The notes beneath the pieces are model-generated. The model ran no database searches, had not been told where the DNA came from, and saw only the letters and a list, made by a program, of their open reading frames with translations. The translations under genes were made by a program, and so were the position numbers. From Trichobilharzia regenti (taxonomy: Eukaryota > Platyhelminthes > Trematoda > Strigeidida > Schistosomatidae), in the NCBI GenBank assembly GCA_944472135.2, contig OX235262.1, positions 167,523,509 to 167,587,508 of the forward strand: a stretch of DNA of 64,000 nt, written 5' to 3'. How positions within the stretch are numbered: position 1 is the first letter of the stretch; each line of letters begins with the position of its first letter. This document shows positions 31,216-42,499 of this stretch, one piece after another.

Positions 31216-31599
31216 CTAAACAAAAACCCAGCGAACCAGTTTGCATCAGCCCACTAAACCAACAGTTAGAGACTTTGTGGATTGTCGATACGGATATTTT
31301 TAATTACTCTACGTAATACAGTTCAAGTGATACAGATATATGTTTTAAAGCTTATTCTCATTGTATCTAAGATACCATATTTGCTTTATTTTTCGTCTCC
31401 TGACTTAAGTTTTAATCAATGAATTAAAGTGCTGAACAGTAGTTTCAGATCTTTTGTTGGCCATATTTCTGTAAATGATAATTAGAATACGGTTGGAAGC
31501 TCTACCCCAAAGAATATCAGTTGACCAGACGCTTTAGTCCTAACATAAGCAACACACAGCACAGCTTCGTACAATAATTAATTACCCCCTCCCCCCCCA

Positions 31600-32190
31600 T
31601 CTTTAAGCTAGGAGTCAATGTCATCCAGTCCTGTAGCATTATCTTACGCTTAGTCTATGCATGATTATTAAACCTAGAACAAGCTAATCCCCCTGTGATT
31701 ATCACAGGAGGACTTGTCTCCCTTCCTGAATATCGGGATAATTAATGCCTTACACCAGCCCGACCGGACTACCTCTGATTCCCAGAAGTTGCCTAATAGC
31801 TTAGTTAACGCAGACAGTACAGTGTCTCCACCATCTTTAAACACCTCTGAAGTCATTCCATCAGGTCCCACTGCTTTGCCTCGTTTCAGATCAGAGACAA
31901 CTTTTGTAACCCCAGTTAGGGACGGAGAACCTATGTTTATTTCCCGTTCAGGGAAGTGTTGGATGCTGGATAAGTTGAGCATGGCTGTAGGCCAGTTAAA
32001 TTGCTCTTCAGTGTTCTTTCCAACGTTCCAGTCGTCTATCCTAAGAGCTGATTAAGGCGCTATTTTTCTTGGAGATTGTTTCGCTTACCATTTTCCTTCG
32101 CCACTTGTTTCCCTGGTTGTCTGGTGTTAGCTATCGTTGATGCCTTTCCCAGCTCTTTCGCTTCTGTCACCTACCACTGTTCACGGTCGT
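31600..32190 (-). mobile_element. RTE-A LINE, inverted 5' segment (twin-primed insertion)
   Basis: The minus strand encodes the N-terminal side of the reverse transcriptase: [50 protein letters not shown], in an open frame 31674-31982. The part between motif 1 and the region after the active site is deleted; a DWTT-type piece follows directly near 31630. At 32190 it meets the 3' segment of the same element in the opposite orientation. Confidence 0.75.
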
Positions 32191-33175
32191 TGACTTGGAA
32201 TATGCGGATGATATAGTCCTTCTAGACGAAGATACTGACAACATGCAGAGTCTTCTGAACACCTTGAGCAGCAATCTTCGAATGTTTGGCATGCAGTTCG
32301 CACTCGTCAAATGCAAGATGATGCTGCAGGTATGGATTACATTGACTTCTAGCCTACAGATAGATAGAAGTGAAATGGTGGCTGAGCATGTTGACCACTT
32401 CACTTATCTGCGAATTTGCATCAGACAACGCCAGTCGGTCAATCGCTGATGAAATCTCAACATGGATACTGAAGGCTAGTTTGACAAATGCCAACTTACG
32501 CCACTCTGGCGTAGAAGTGATATACAGCTAGCTATCGACCAAAAGGCGCGTGTATTCCTCAGCAGTCCGCTCCGTCCTCCTTTATGCTTGTGAGACCTGG
32601 CCATTGAGAATGGAAGACATGAAAAGACTATCTGTCTTTGATCATAGGTGCCTGTGTTCTATCTCGCGTGTTAGGTGGTATAATAGGGTGAGTAATATTA
32701 AAGTTAGGCTTCGTTCGAGATGGTTACGCATTCCTAGTCATCGCTTTTCTCGACGGCCAATGTTAGCTGACATCAGATTGGAAAAAAGCTAGTGGTGGTC
32801 AAATCAAAACATAACATCAGTCCATGAATTCTACAGCAGTTAGTTTAGGCCAGTCACGTAGGGAGATGTAAACTTGCTGGTCGCAGTCCTCGGGACGGTA
32901 AAAACCAATGAAGGCTGGAGATAATTGGTGATATGGCTAAAATTGTCATTCGCAATAGCGCAAATGCATTCACTCTTTGTGATTTATAATAACCGATAGA
33001 ACTATCTCTCTCCTACATTACTATTGTTTTTGCGTCATATTTCTGTTTATTATCTCTTTTGAATCTCTACTCTTTTCTCTTGCATTGTGTGCTGTATAGA
33101 GTGTGGCGACTCGAACTGTTGCACGTCTGTGCAAAGTTCAACGTGAAACTATTCAGCCAGTCAGTCAGTTGCGAA
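32190..33175 (+). mobile_element. RTE-A LINE, 3' segment (twin-primed insertion)
   Basis: The plus strand begins at the active site, [19 protein letters not shown], and continues through [41 protein letters not shown] and FDHRCL. It ends at the 3' tail 'cagccagtcagtcagt'. Three or more frameshifts occur after the YL motif. Joined with the inverted 5' part it gives the classic twin-priming product. Confidence 0.8.
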
Positions 33176-33179
33176 TGCA

Positions 33180-33960
33180 TGAGAAGTCTATTCCAGATAA
33201 CCAAATGTGGAAATGTGACTCACTGGCTTCAGCACTTGGCTTTTAGACAGTAAGTCTTGTACTCGAATCATGCTCCGCCCCCAGCGACTGTGACATGCAG
33301 CCTAATACCTGAGAAATGAGTCCCAGTTAGCTGAGTTCTAACAGGAATCTGAGGACAGTCTAAAGTAGAAACAGCTCATTATTATACCACCCACAGAAGA
33401 CTTCAACACCCTTCAAAGAAGGATATAGTAGCGTCTCACTTCTATTAGGATCAAGAAATGTAGTTCATGAGTGGACTGATAACAATAATCATTCTCAGGC
33501 ACAGTACGGAAGATCACGATTTTTCCAGAGTACTTCCGGGTAAGAAAATTAACATCTAACTACACAAACGCACCTTTTTTAATTCGAAGGCTTTCTATTA
33601 CTGTATCTATAGATAAAATTTCGTGTGGTTACTGATGTGTATACGCCTCTAGAACCGACTCATACATACAGAAAGTTAAGAAACGAAGTCTAAGTACTAC
33701 GACGCTGTTTACCTCATGACTACTGGGTATGGCAAAATGTAACGCCCAAGGTGACTGTTTGTCGAATCCCTTTCATAAAACACTTCCTCGGTATCATTAT
33801 TATAGGTTTAAACCCAGGCGCCCCTACCTACCTATCTAGAAATTAGCTCTCACGCAGTGTGGACCATTTCCTACTTCATTTAATCCAAAAAATGTACCAT
33901 TATTTCAGGATAAATTCTCAAACTGTGGAAATTTGTCTTGATTATAAACACTCCGGTTAC
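33180..33960. other. SF3B6 intron 1, no further feature
   Basis: Nothing recognised. Confidence 0.45.
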
Positions 33961-33964
33961 TCCT

Positions 33965-34195
33965 AGACAAGATGCATCCACTCCTTGTGACTTATGATCT
34001 CCAATGAAACTTTTGTTTTTCTTTATTACTCCTTTGTCTCACACCTCTGCTCACTGTTTCTATTATGCTTTTCTTGTACTTTCTTCTCTTGCCTCGCGTG
34101 CTACACGGAGTGTGGCAACTTGAACTTCCGCACATTTGTGCAAAGTTCTATGTCGAAAACAGACAAACAGAGACAGACCTAGACAAGTGTATTTC
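33965..34195 (+). mobile_element. RTE-A LINE, 3' tail fragment
   Basis: The terminal non-coding part ('gatgcatccactccttgtga' to 'gtgcaaagttctatgtcga', then CAGACAAACAGAGACAGAC). Strongly 5'-truncated. Confidence 0.65.
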
Positions 34196-34199
34196 TGCC

Positions 34200-34975
34200 A
34201 TATTCTGTCTTTGAATAAAAGTGCTGAGAAGACAACCCTAAATCGTTTGAAAAACAGCAAAGCACTGAAGGGTATTTTTATCTGATTCACTCTAAAATGC
34301 ACTCAAACCCCCTCGTGAGAATATACTAAGGCTAGTATGCGTTAAATGTACCATGCTTAATGTAGCTTTTTGGAAGTTAGAGTATTGTTCATAACAGACG
34401 GCAGTTGAGTGATAGCTTTTGTGGCAGCTATACCACCGTTTACCTATTCGTAAGACATTTCATAATAAAGATTTGTATCTTCTAAACGATTCCAGCATTG
34501 ATATGTCTACTCCTACTGATCCGTTCCAAAATACGTCCTCATTTAAAACTTAAAACTGCATTTTAATTACCAAGTAGGTCACAGTTCCATCAGTTGTCAG
34601 TGGCAGCAGTTTTTTAGGCTCATACTTAATCACTCAAATTCAGAGTTAAGAGAAACAGTTTAAGAACTGTTCACTATATTGTGACTGCAACTTTCCTGCA
34701 GATGTGCCACGCAGTCGTAATTTAGGACTGAAAAGATAAGTGTTCACACTATCTTATATGCTTACGAAAACTAAGCATATGAGAAACATTTACACCATGA
34801 ATCTCTCGCCTACCACAAAGAAAATATGACCTTTACGGCGTCGTTCGAGTGACATGCTATATATCACTTGGATTCCTTCCATTTATCTTTACGTGGAACG
34901 CCACCATCTAAATTTACCTACGATTCTCATTGACTGAATTGATTTAATTCTCAAATAACAGGAAATTACAAATAA
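34200..34975. other. SF3B6 intron 1, right part
   Basis: No repeat or exon recognised. Confidence 0.45.
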
Positions 34976-34981
34976 ACTCAC

Positions 34982-35005
34982 CGCATTTTTCCTTCCTAAA
35001 GCCAT
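34982..35005 (-). CDS. SF3B6: SF3B6 exon 1 (start codon, 8 codons)
   Basis: On the minus strand ATG (35005-35003) opens MALGRKNA, followed by the donor GCG|GTGAGT. Joined in phase 0 to exon 2 this gives [19 protein letters not shown], very like the N-terminus of animal SF3B6, which also has a short basic lead before RLPPEV. The intron would be 4.8 kb and holds several RTE-A pieces. The fit in length, phase and sequence supports it, but a longer unseen alternative exon cannot be excluded. Confidence 0.6.
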
Positions 35006-35132
35006 TGCACTGTAACACAACTGATAAAGCACCCGCCAGAAATGTCCAGTAGATCCAATGGAAGATATGATTATATTCCGAGAAATTTATACATGAGAAG
35101 CGTTCCAATATAAATTTCAACTGCTAACTTAC

Positions 35133-35330
35133 ATTCCTTGCATACTTCTGCATCATGAAGAGATACAAAGATGCTTTGTCCTGAGTCCAGGTGACGTTTA
35201 ATTTTCAGCTGGATACTAAATACAGGACGTAGTGCATCATATCTTATTTCATTCTCAAAGAGAAGAATATGGGCTAGTGAAGCCAAATTTTCGTACCGAC
35301 TAGTATCATGCACACTGGCTGATCCTCGCA
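35133..35330 (-). CDS. possible exon of an unidentified gene
   Basis: Open minus-strand frame between an acceptor-like GAATAG and a strong donor GAAT|GTAAGT. It encodes RYENLASLAHILLFENEIRY, LRPVFSIQLKIKRHLDSGQS and IFVSLHDAEVCKE. The composition looks like real protein, but I recognise no family. It lies only about 130 bp upstream of the SF3B6 start on the same strand. It could belong to a neighbouring gene or to an upstream SF3B6 transcript. The boundary at 35133 may be off by one base. Confidence 0.35.
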
Positions 35331-35639
35331 CTATTCACAGGACAAATTTATCTACTAGCAGAATTTAACAGACAATACCCAAGGATTAATGAGATGTCCA
35401 TTTTCGATGAGCCGACCAACGAACTTAGGCCTTTTACGTGCCCTGCCTAATATCCTAAATCCGTCACGCACAAAAAATAACCAAATTGTAATAGCTGCAA
35501 CTTACGAACACCTAGTCTATTTAAGTAGATTTTCTGTACTAACCCTGTAGTTAACTCTTCACATGCAAACTGCTGAGTAACGTGACTGAATGCTTCCGTA
35601 AGTTCAAAGTATCTTATAAACGTACGTCCTTAAATTATA

Positions 35640-35676
35640 ATTATTTTGGGTTCCTAGTGGAACATAGGGCTTCAAA
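35640..35676 (-). mobile_element. RTE-B LINE, 3' end (left of CR1 insertion)
   Basis: Carries the family 3' signature 'gttcctagtggaacataggg' on plus and stops at TTCAA (35672-35676). The rest of the same element resumes at 37262 after the CR1-like insertion. Confidence 0.65.
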
Positions 35677-37261
35677 TGACATTTTCAACGAATCGTTTTC
35701 CAAAGTATTATACCTGAATCATGGAAAAACATCAAGATCGTTCCAGTGCCTAAATCAACAAGTGGACCTAATGTTAAGTTTAGACCCATTGCTATTACTT
35801 CACCTTTTTTGAAAGTTATGGAAAGACTTATTTTACTTAATCTTGAACCCTCTTTAAAGCCTTTCAACGACTCCAATCAGTTTGCTTATAAACATAGTAG
35901 GTGTACGTTAGATGCCGCTTTTGTCCTACATCATAGTATAGTCTCTAGTTTAGCTAAATACGTTCGCTGTGCCTTTCTTGATTACACGTCTGCATTTGAC
36001 TATGTTCCTAGGTCTCTCTCGCTAATTAAGCCTGCTGCAACACAGACTGAGAGCTGGAAAAATAAGTGGCTACATTCCTATTTTTCTGATAGGAAGCAGT
36101 ACACCGTCTACAACGGAAAGTCCTCCACTACCTCACTTACTTTAGCTGGTGTTCCTCAAGGTGCTGTTCTTTCTCCCTTTCTGTTTTTGTTTTTCTTACA
36201 TGACTTGCCTCATTCTGATGTAGCCACTTTTGTTAAGTATGCCGATGACCTCTCTGTTTCTATGCCTGTCAACCCTCAGTCAGATTGTTCCAAATTAAAT
36301 ATCTTTCTGTCGGAAATTAGTCAGTGGTCCTCTTCAAACGGACTTAAGCTTAATCCGTCTAAATGTCAGGTAGTCAATTTCACTTTCAGACGTAAATCTG
36401 ACCTACAACAACTAGTTAGCTCACATGGCCCCAATATCATTGACGGCACAGAGGTTGAAAATACATCTAATGTCAAGTACCTTGGGCTGAGTTTTTCCAC
36501 CGATCTTTCCTGGTCTTCCCACATCTTGCTAGTTACTAGAAAGATGTTTCGCTTAACGTTCTACATTAGGAATTTTAGGCAGTCTGGTATAAAGCAGTCT
36601 TTACTTTCTCAATTTGTAAACTCTTGTATTCTACCCATCCCCCTTTACTGCTCCCCATTAGTCTTTCCTGGACTACTTAAGAAAGACTTTGCTTCGCTGA
36701 GAAGGGCACTAAAAGCTGTTAGTAGGGCAAGTGGGATATCGTTAAACCAACTGGTGAACACTATTGTAGATAGACATATTATGTCATGTAAGAAACTAGC
36801 GAATACAATATTGTCGGACCCCGAGAATCCTCTCTATACGCATCTATCTCCTTGCATTTCATCTGGTAGAACTAGAAGCAGCTATAGGCGGGTATATGCT
36901 AGGACTACCAAATACAAAAACTCCACAATACCATATCTGGCACAGCTGTTATGTGATGAGAAATCCGTTAGGTATGACACGATAAACTTACTGAGGCACT
37001 CTAACAAATAGTCCTATTAGTTTTGGTTTTCCTTTCCTTATTACTATTACACTGTTGTTCTCATCTTCTATCACACACCAACTTTATATTTCATATCCTG
37101 TGGTGCACTGTTCGATATGTAAACGCTACGCTGTTTTTTATTTTAAAAATCTTATAAAATTTATGAGGTAATTAGATGCAATATATTGTAATGCCTGCTG
37201 AAAATTCCATACCTGTAACACAAATACTGTTTGGAATAAAGCTGTTTTTATTATTATTATA
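35677..37261 (+). mobile_element. CR1-like LINE, 5'-truncated, inserted in RTE-B
   Basis: A 1.59-kb insertion with an open reverse transcriptase frame and a 3' tail of TTATTA units after 'aataaagctgttt' (37234-37261). TTCAA borders both sides (35672-35676 and 37262-37266) and may be the target duplication. A diverged relative is at 17050-17690. CR1-like LINEs are well known in schistosomes (SR1/Perere types); the exact subfamily was not determined. Confidence 0.8.
35683..37011 (+). CDS. CR1-like reverse transcriptase, 5'-truncated, open frame
   Basis: The frame is open from 35683 to the stop at 37009-37011, about 442 codons; the first in-frame ATG is further in. Motifs in order: IIPESWKNIKIVPVPKSTSG, FRPIAITSPFLKVMERL, AFLDYTSAFDYVPR (first catalytic Asp), GVPQGAVLSPFLF and KYADDLSV (active site). 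NGLKLNPSKC, VKYLGLSFSTDLSWSSHI and the C-terminal MFRLTFYIRNFRQSG region follow. The N-terminal endonuclease is lost to truncation. No stop or frameshift is visible, so the insertion is fairly recent, but it lacks its own 5' end. Confidence 0.85.
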   Translation, partial: FQRIVFQSIIPESWKNIKIVPVPKSTSGPNVKFRPIAITSPFLKVMERLILLNLEPSLKPFNDSNQFAYKHSRCTLDAAFVLHHSIVSSLAKYVRCAFLDYTSAFDYVPRSLSLIKPAATQTESWKNKWLHSYFSDRKQYTVYNGKSSTTSLTLAGVPQGAVLSPFLFLFFLHDLPHSDVATFVKYADDLSVSMPVNPQSDCSKLNIFLSEISQWSSSNGLKLNPSKCQVVNFTFRRKSDLQQLVSSHGPNIIDGTEVENTSNVKYLGLSFSTDLSWSSHILLVTRKMFRLTFYIRNFRQSGIKQSLLSQFVNSCILPIPLYCSPLVFPGLLKKDFASLRRALKAVSRASGISLNQLVNTIVDRHIMSCKKLANTILSDPENPLYTHLSPCISSGRTRSSYRRVYARTTKYKNSTIPYLAQLLCDEKSVRYDTINLLRHSNK

Positions 37262-38790
37262 TTCAACATCACATATCCGCTTTGTTCTCTTTGTTGATGT
37301 CCTCTTCATATGGGTCTATGATTATCCATAATCTCTTATCTCCACCTCGCACGATCTCCCCTATGTCAACCTCGCACCGACGACCCACTCATCATTTCCC
37401 ATTGGTATTCCACACGAGCGACGGCCTGCATTGAGCGAAATGTTTTCAACCGCCTTCTCAACATATGCTCGATCTACCTTCACTTTCTCCTACATGTTTG
37501 TTGAGCGATCAGCTCTTGGTTGGTTCGCTACCAAAGTTTCTTGCTGCTAATTCTTTCTGGCCAGCCATTTGATCTTCAATATGGACTCAGTGAAGCTGAA
37601 AGCTGTTGACTAAAGTCTGAAACCTGTTCAAGATGCTTTTCGTGAAGTACACTTCAAGTTTCTGACCCGTACAGAAGAACTGACTTGACATTTGTGTTGG
37701 AAATCTGAAACTTGCTCTCTATGCTGAGTGACCCCTTTCAATGGTATTACGTTGATAGTTATTAGTGCTTGTTGCGGTGGTTGGTTGATTTCATCAACTC
37801 TGTCTTCTCCATGTTCACCTGCAGTCCTGTCCTCTCTCGTTGTTTCTTCTTCCAACTCGTTGGTTTTCAAACTTAAGTCATCGAATCTGCATGACATTAA
37901 ACATAAATCGTCGAGATCTTGAATCTTCCTGTCGGTCAGTCCAGCGTATTCCCATCTTCTCACTCCCCACGGTCTGATGCATTGACCGGTCCACCACACT
38001 TATGAATATTGTTGGTGATAACAGGCACCCTTGTCTTACTCCCATCCTTACTTTAAAGGCTTCACTGAGTTTTCCTTTTTGGATCACCTGACACGTGGCA
38101 CTGCCATATAGCTGTTGAATGAGGCTGATAAGCACTCAGGCACTGTACGCCGTAGAGTTGAAATAGTTTGCAGATTGCTTGTCGGTCAACGTTGTCGAAG
38201 GTCTTTTCGAAGTCGATGTAGTTCAGAAAGATGTTTGTTTTGCGGTGACGATGTGAAGAGTTGCAATTTGTTCAATTCATGGTTTGCCTTTCCTGAATAC
38301 AGCTTGTTCTGATTGGGGGGCGGAGTTCCGCATCCAGTGCATCTTTAATTCTCTCCGATACGATACAACTTAGTATTTTACTAGGCTTTTCCAAGAGCGT
38401 TATTCTGCGTCAGTTTTCGCAGAGGCTTAAGTTTCCCTTCTTTTGTAGCTTGACGAGGTAGCCTTTCTCCCAACCAGTGGGCACCTTTCCTTCCAAACTC
38501 TTGCAGTGATTGCGTTAGCAGATTTGCTACAGTCCCTGGGTCCGGTTTGAGTGCTTCGTTAGGAATTCCATCCAGCCCTTCTGCCTCCCGGACTTTAATT
38601 GCTTATATGTCTGTACCATGGTTTCTGCACTATTTTTTCCACGTTATGCAGCATAAAACTCCTAAGGATTCTCAGCTATGAAAGATGTGACGTGTGCATC
38701 TTTTGTCATAATATCCCGCGTTAACGACGCAAGTGGATACCATACAGAAAAGCAGGCATTTCCTGCACTGCATAAACGCTATATTTGAGA
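37262..38790 (-). mobile_element. RTE-B LINE, longest copy, decayed reverse transcriptase
   Basis: In minus orientation the copy starts near 38640 with VREAEGLDGIPNEALKPDPG-like sequence. It runs through a decayed palm region to GKLSEAFKVRMGVRQGCLLS (38060-38000), then PTIFISVVDRSMHQT. The active-site region is degenerate (DLDDLCLMS in place of DFADDICLLS), and the C-terminal part follows. Its 3' end is cut by the CR1-like insertion and continues at 35640-35676. Frames are broken several times. Confidence 0.75.
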
Positions 38791-38794
38791 ACAA

Positions 38795-38870
38795 TTCATT
38801 ATTATTGTTACTCAGACCTGGCCTTCCGAGTGGAATATAGTCTTCCCGTGACACATTTTCATTGCTGATC
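38795..38870 (-). mobile_element. RTE-B LINE, separate 3'-end piece
   Basis: 'attattgttactcagacc' and 'gagtggaatatagtcttc' on plus resemble the RTE-B terminus. It lies just upstream of the larger copy. Confidence 0.4.
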
Positions 38871-38874
38871 AGTC

Positions 38875-41155
38875 CTTTATTGCCTGATTACTCTTCGGCA
38901 TTCATGCCACCCACCATGATCTCGAAGATTCAGTTTGAGGTCTTATTTATTGCTACCTGCGGCCCTCAGAGAAATTACGCCTTCCCCTTTCCCTTGCGTT
39001 GTTTGTACGCGCACAGCATTTTATTAATGTAACTTTCCTTTTTATTGAGTTAAATCTTTGATGATTCTGAGGGAGATTAGTCCTCTCTGCACCAGAGCTT
39101 TTGACGTTATTCATGACATTATGATACCCATTCCATCAGCCTGCTTTTTTCATCTAGACAACCAGGGCGGGCTTTTCTCTTATGTGTTTACAACAATCGA
39201 ATCCTAACACCGTTATACTACATCCAATTTCTTCTCTAGTCGAAACACCGCAGACGGTCTCAGACGTGATGTAGACGTTGTATGTCTCAGTGTTTAATCT
39301 TGCTTTCAACTTACAGACCAACTAGCTTCACAAGGGCTTTTACCAGTAGGCATTAACCGTCCTATGATTAAACAGCCTTCTTGACTCCATGGACGAATAA
39401 GTTCATTTCTTCTGTGCTTTAAACTTTCTCCCACGAAGCATTTAGGCGTACGCATTACAAGATGACATTTCTGTAGGGACAAAGCATTTCGGTCGATCAG
39501 AATCAATTATGGGGAAATTCAAAATAAATTTTATTCAGTCGAATATTTCTCAGTAAATTATGCCACACCCGCTGCACGAACAACTCTCGATGAATACACA
39601 CGCTCGTATTCTTCAACTCAGAATTCAAAACAAACCAAACTCCTCCAAAGAGATTTGTGTCTAAACCAAAACAGTTGAGGATACTGTAAGATATACTGTT
39701 TTATTTAGCGAAAAATACCAGGCAGTTTTAGTAAAAACCTCCACTTATCAGACTATCTGGCATCCAAATATCAAGAGCACAATGGCTAAACATACGAAGG
39801 CTCTCCGTTACGGAAAATGCGCATTCAAACAGAAAATACACGGCAGCCCAAAATTGTCTAACTTAGACAAAAATGTAATGGGGTACACAAAGCACATATA
39901 TGGTATGTGAAGGTAAAATATTAGACGTAACGCCCCATACTATTTTACCGAAGTAATAAACAGGTAAGTAAACTCTTCCCCTAGTATTGAGGTAAGCGAA
40001 CAGACATTTTTCAGAGGGAGTAGTGAAAGTCCTGATGAATAAGATTGACACTTCACTTTACTCATATTATTACTACCATCAATAGTCGTGTGAAATAATG
40101 ACTATTCTGTGGCAATTATTTTCATCGGATAGTCCTCTTGGTGTTGATGCTACAGACAAATTTTCTTAGAGTGGTTTGTCCGGCTGCACACTAACCCCTT
40201 TTGATAAAGTTTGGACGCGTGCTTGTATCAAATGCCAGCATTTATTCGGACCCCTCTACATACAGAATGCACTCTGTACTAATTCTCTTCTTGACAATGA
40301 TGAATAATTCCGATCTCCAAAAGACCATTAGCGTGTACATTTATAAATCGTTTCACTCACTGGCCAGAAACTATTAACTGTCAAAATGGCGTGTCGAATA
40401 TTCACAGGAAGATGGTCAGTACAGTTCAGGTGCCTTTCTGCTATGATAACCGAGTTAGACCGGCAATCTGAACCAGTTAACTTCAAGAAACTTTTGAATT
40501 TTCTCGCACGCATACGTCCTGCAGAAAATTTTCATCGCCAACTTCAGAATACTCCAACAGTTGCAGACAACGTCACATGAACAGATTCTCCCCACTGGCC
40601 TTTCTAGGCATCCATCCTGTTCTCAAGGTAGATTTACAGTGATATTTAGCTCAGTTGGCTTAAGAAACTACTCCCCTCTTACCCAACGATCCAGTTGTTC
40701 TGAATGGTAATTTTCAGAGTTTTCCTTATGAATGCAGCCATACCCATATTTTACATACCACATGGGTTAAATTCAAGCAAACTTAAGCTGTAAAGAGGAT
40801 TTCATGACCATGAAAGCGTTTCTGTGAACATCTACATCGGCTTTTATGTGTTTGCAAGATGTTTCTAAATAAGTGTAGAAATTCTCAAACTGTCTTTCAT
40901 GAGACGGATAACCACTAGATGTGTATAACACTAAGATATGAGTAAAGACGAAGCATTTCTTATGCAGCTAGCCACACAAGCTAGCACTTAATCATGAAGA
41001 CGTAGTTTTATTTGTTTGACTATGAAGCCCACAGCCTAGATACGGCTGTCAAGCAACATTCACCACAACAGCATTGTAAGAACTCTTAAGTCGACCAAAT
41101 GAACACAACATAAAAACTCTCCGATTTGTAACTTATTGACAAATAAGCCTGATGA
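38875..41155. other. no gene or recognised repeat
   Basis: About 2.3 kb without a recognisable exon, element or second copy in the window. Short open frames at 39306-39506 and 40328-40580 have no supporting splice sites. Confidence 0.4.
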
Positions 41156-41194
41156 AAACTAGACGTCACTGAAGCCATTCAGTTTGCTTAATGT

Positions 41195-41590
41195 AATGTC
41201 TTCAACAGCCCCCGTCGCTGGCCCCATACTGAGGATCACATGACCGAAAGGACTTAGCGGGATAAAACTCTGAGAACAAACCAACCAGGAAATTGTTGCA
41301 CAGTAAATATTCCGAAGAGAATGGCGATGGGCCGGCCACACATCGAGGAGACTGTTGGATGACATAGCACACCAAGCTACCCCTAGAGTGAAACCCAAAT
41401 GGAAGAAGATGAGTTGGGCGAGTGTCCAAGAGTGTCGCAGGAGAGATCATGTGAGGAGGATATTAGAAACTATGGGCAATCTTGGGTGCGGCTAGAGAGG
41501 AGTTCAGAGAAAAGGAAAAAGTGAAATTGCACTTTTGGAGCCCTGCACTCCACTCGGAACCCAAGGGAATAACGATAATCTAATAGTGAC
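41195..41590 (+). mobile_element. RTE-B LINE, 3' fragment
   Basis: 'gaggatcacatgaccgaaag' is a diverged form of the GATCAGATGGCC motif. The 3' end is 'cggaacccaagggaataacg'. Non-coding by decay. Confidence 0.6.
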
Positions 41591-42239
41591 AACATCACTA
41601 TATGAACACAGCAACGGACTATATTACTGCAAATAGCGCTGCTGTTAGGGCATGCTAAGTCATCAGTTTGATAGATGCAGGGATGTGTGATCAATGGTTA
41701 TGAAACCGTTCGATAAATGCCCTTTCGCTTCCATTTAGCCAACAGATCTACAAGTCAGAGTGCTGCTACTTAAATGTGAAAGATTGGAAGACTGGTAGCT
41801 CGAATATCAGGGGATCCGACAAAAAGTCAAGACTTGTAGGGCGCAACGCTAACAGTTTATGCCATCTTCGGTACCAGATGTAAACCACTTAATAAAAGTG
41901 TCACTTAGTCCCCAAGTGCATTGTGACTCAGATCCTCCATCTACAGGTCACCAAACTAGTCTTTAAAAATGACGCCAGACTTCTTAAACAACTTTCCATT
42001 CCTGCGCAGTGCAGACTATACTGTTGTGAGAGACTCATACCGATAACTAAGATGGTCCCACTAACCCCAATGAAGATCTCGTGGAAAGAAAAATGAAGTT
42101 TATGCCGGGGAATCTTCAAGCGTAAATCACAGATGGAGAACTCTTGTTGACATACAGATGTAGGGAAGGTGGGTGAAGGCTCTCCTGTCGTATGTTGAAT
42201 GATGCTATTTCCCGCCTCAAAATCAACCAAGAAACATAC

Positions 42240-42434
42240 CTCCAGGATGCTGACACTTAGCACGGAAGTGGCGGACTGTTGATGTAGACAGAACAGGGTC
42301 CTCTGAGCTGTCGCAGTGTAAACTCGGCTTGTCTAGTTCCAGAGCTTCTGCTCCCGCTATGGAAAGCAGGCCTGCTATACCAGAGAGATCTGTGGTTTCA
42401 AGGAGAATTACGGATACATATTCCTTCCTTAGTG
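42240..42434 (-). CDS. possible exon of an unidentified gene
   Basis: Minus-strand frame from an acceptor-like ATTTCTTAG to a good donor GGAG|GTATGT. It encodes LRKEYVSVILLETTDLSGIA, GLLSIAGAEALELDKPSL, HCDSSEDPVLSTSTVRHF and RAKCQHPG. Composition is protein-like, but no family is recognised. An open frame further down (41928-42200) may hold the next exon after a very short intron; I could not find one clean splice solution. Confidence 0.3.
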
Positions 42435-42499
42435 CTAAGAAATCCCCAGTATCAAATAGGGGTGTCAATCTCAGCTTCAAAATTCGACGAATCACTTGT

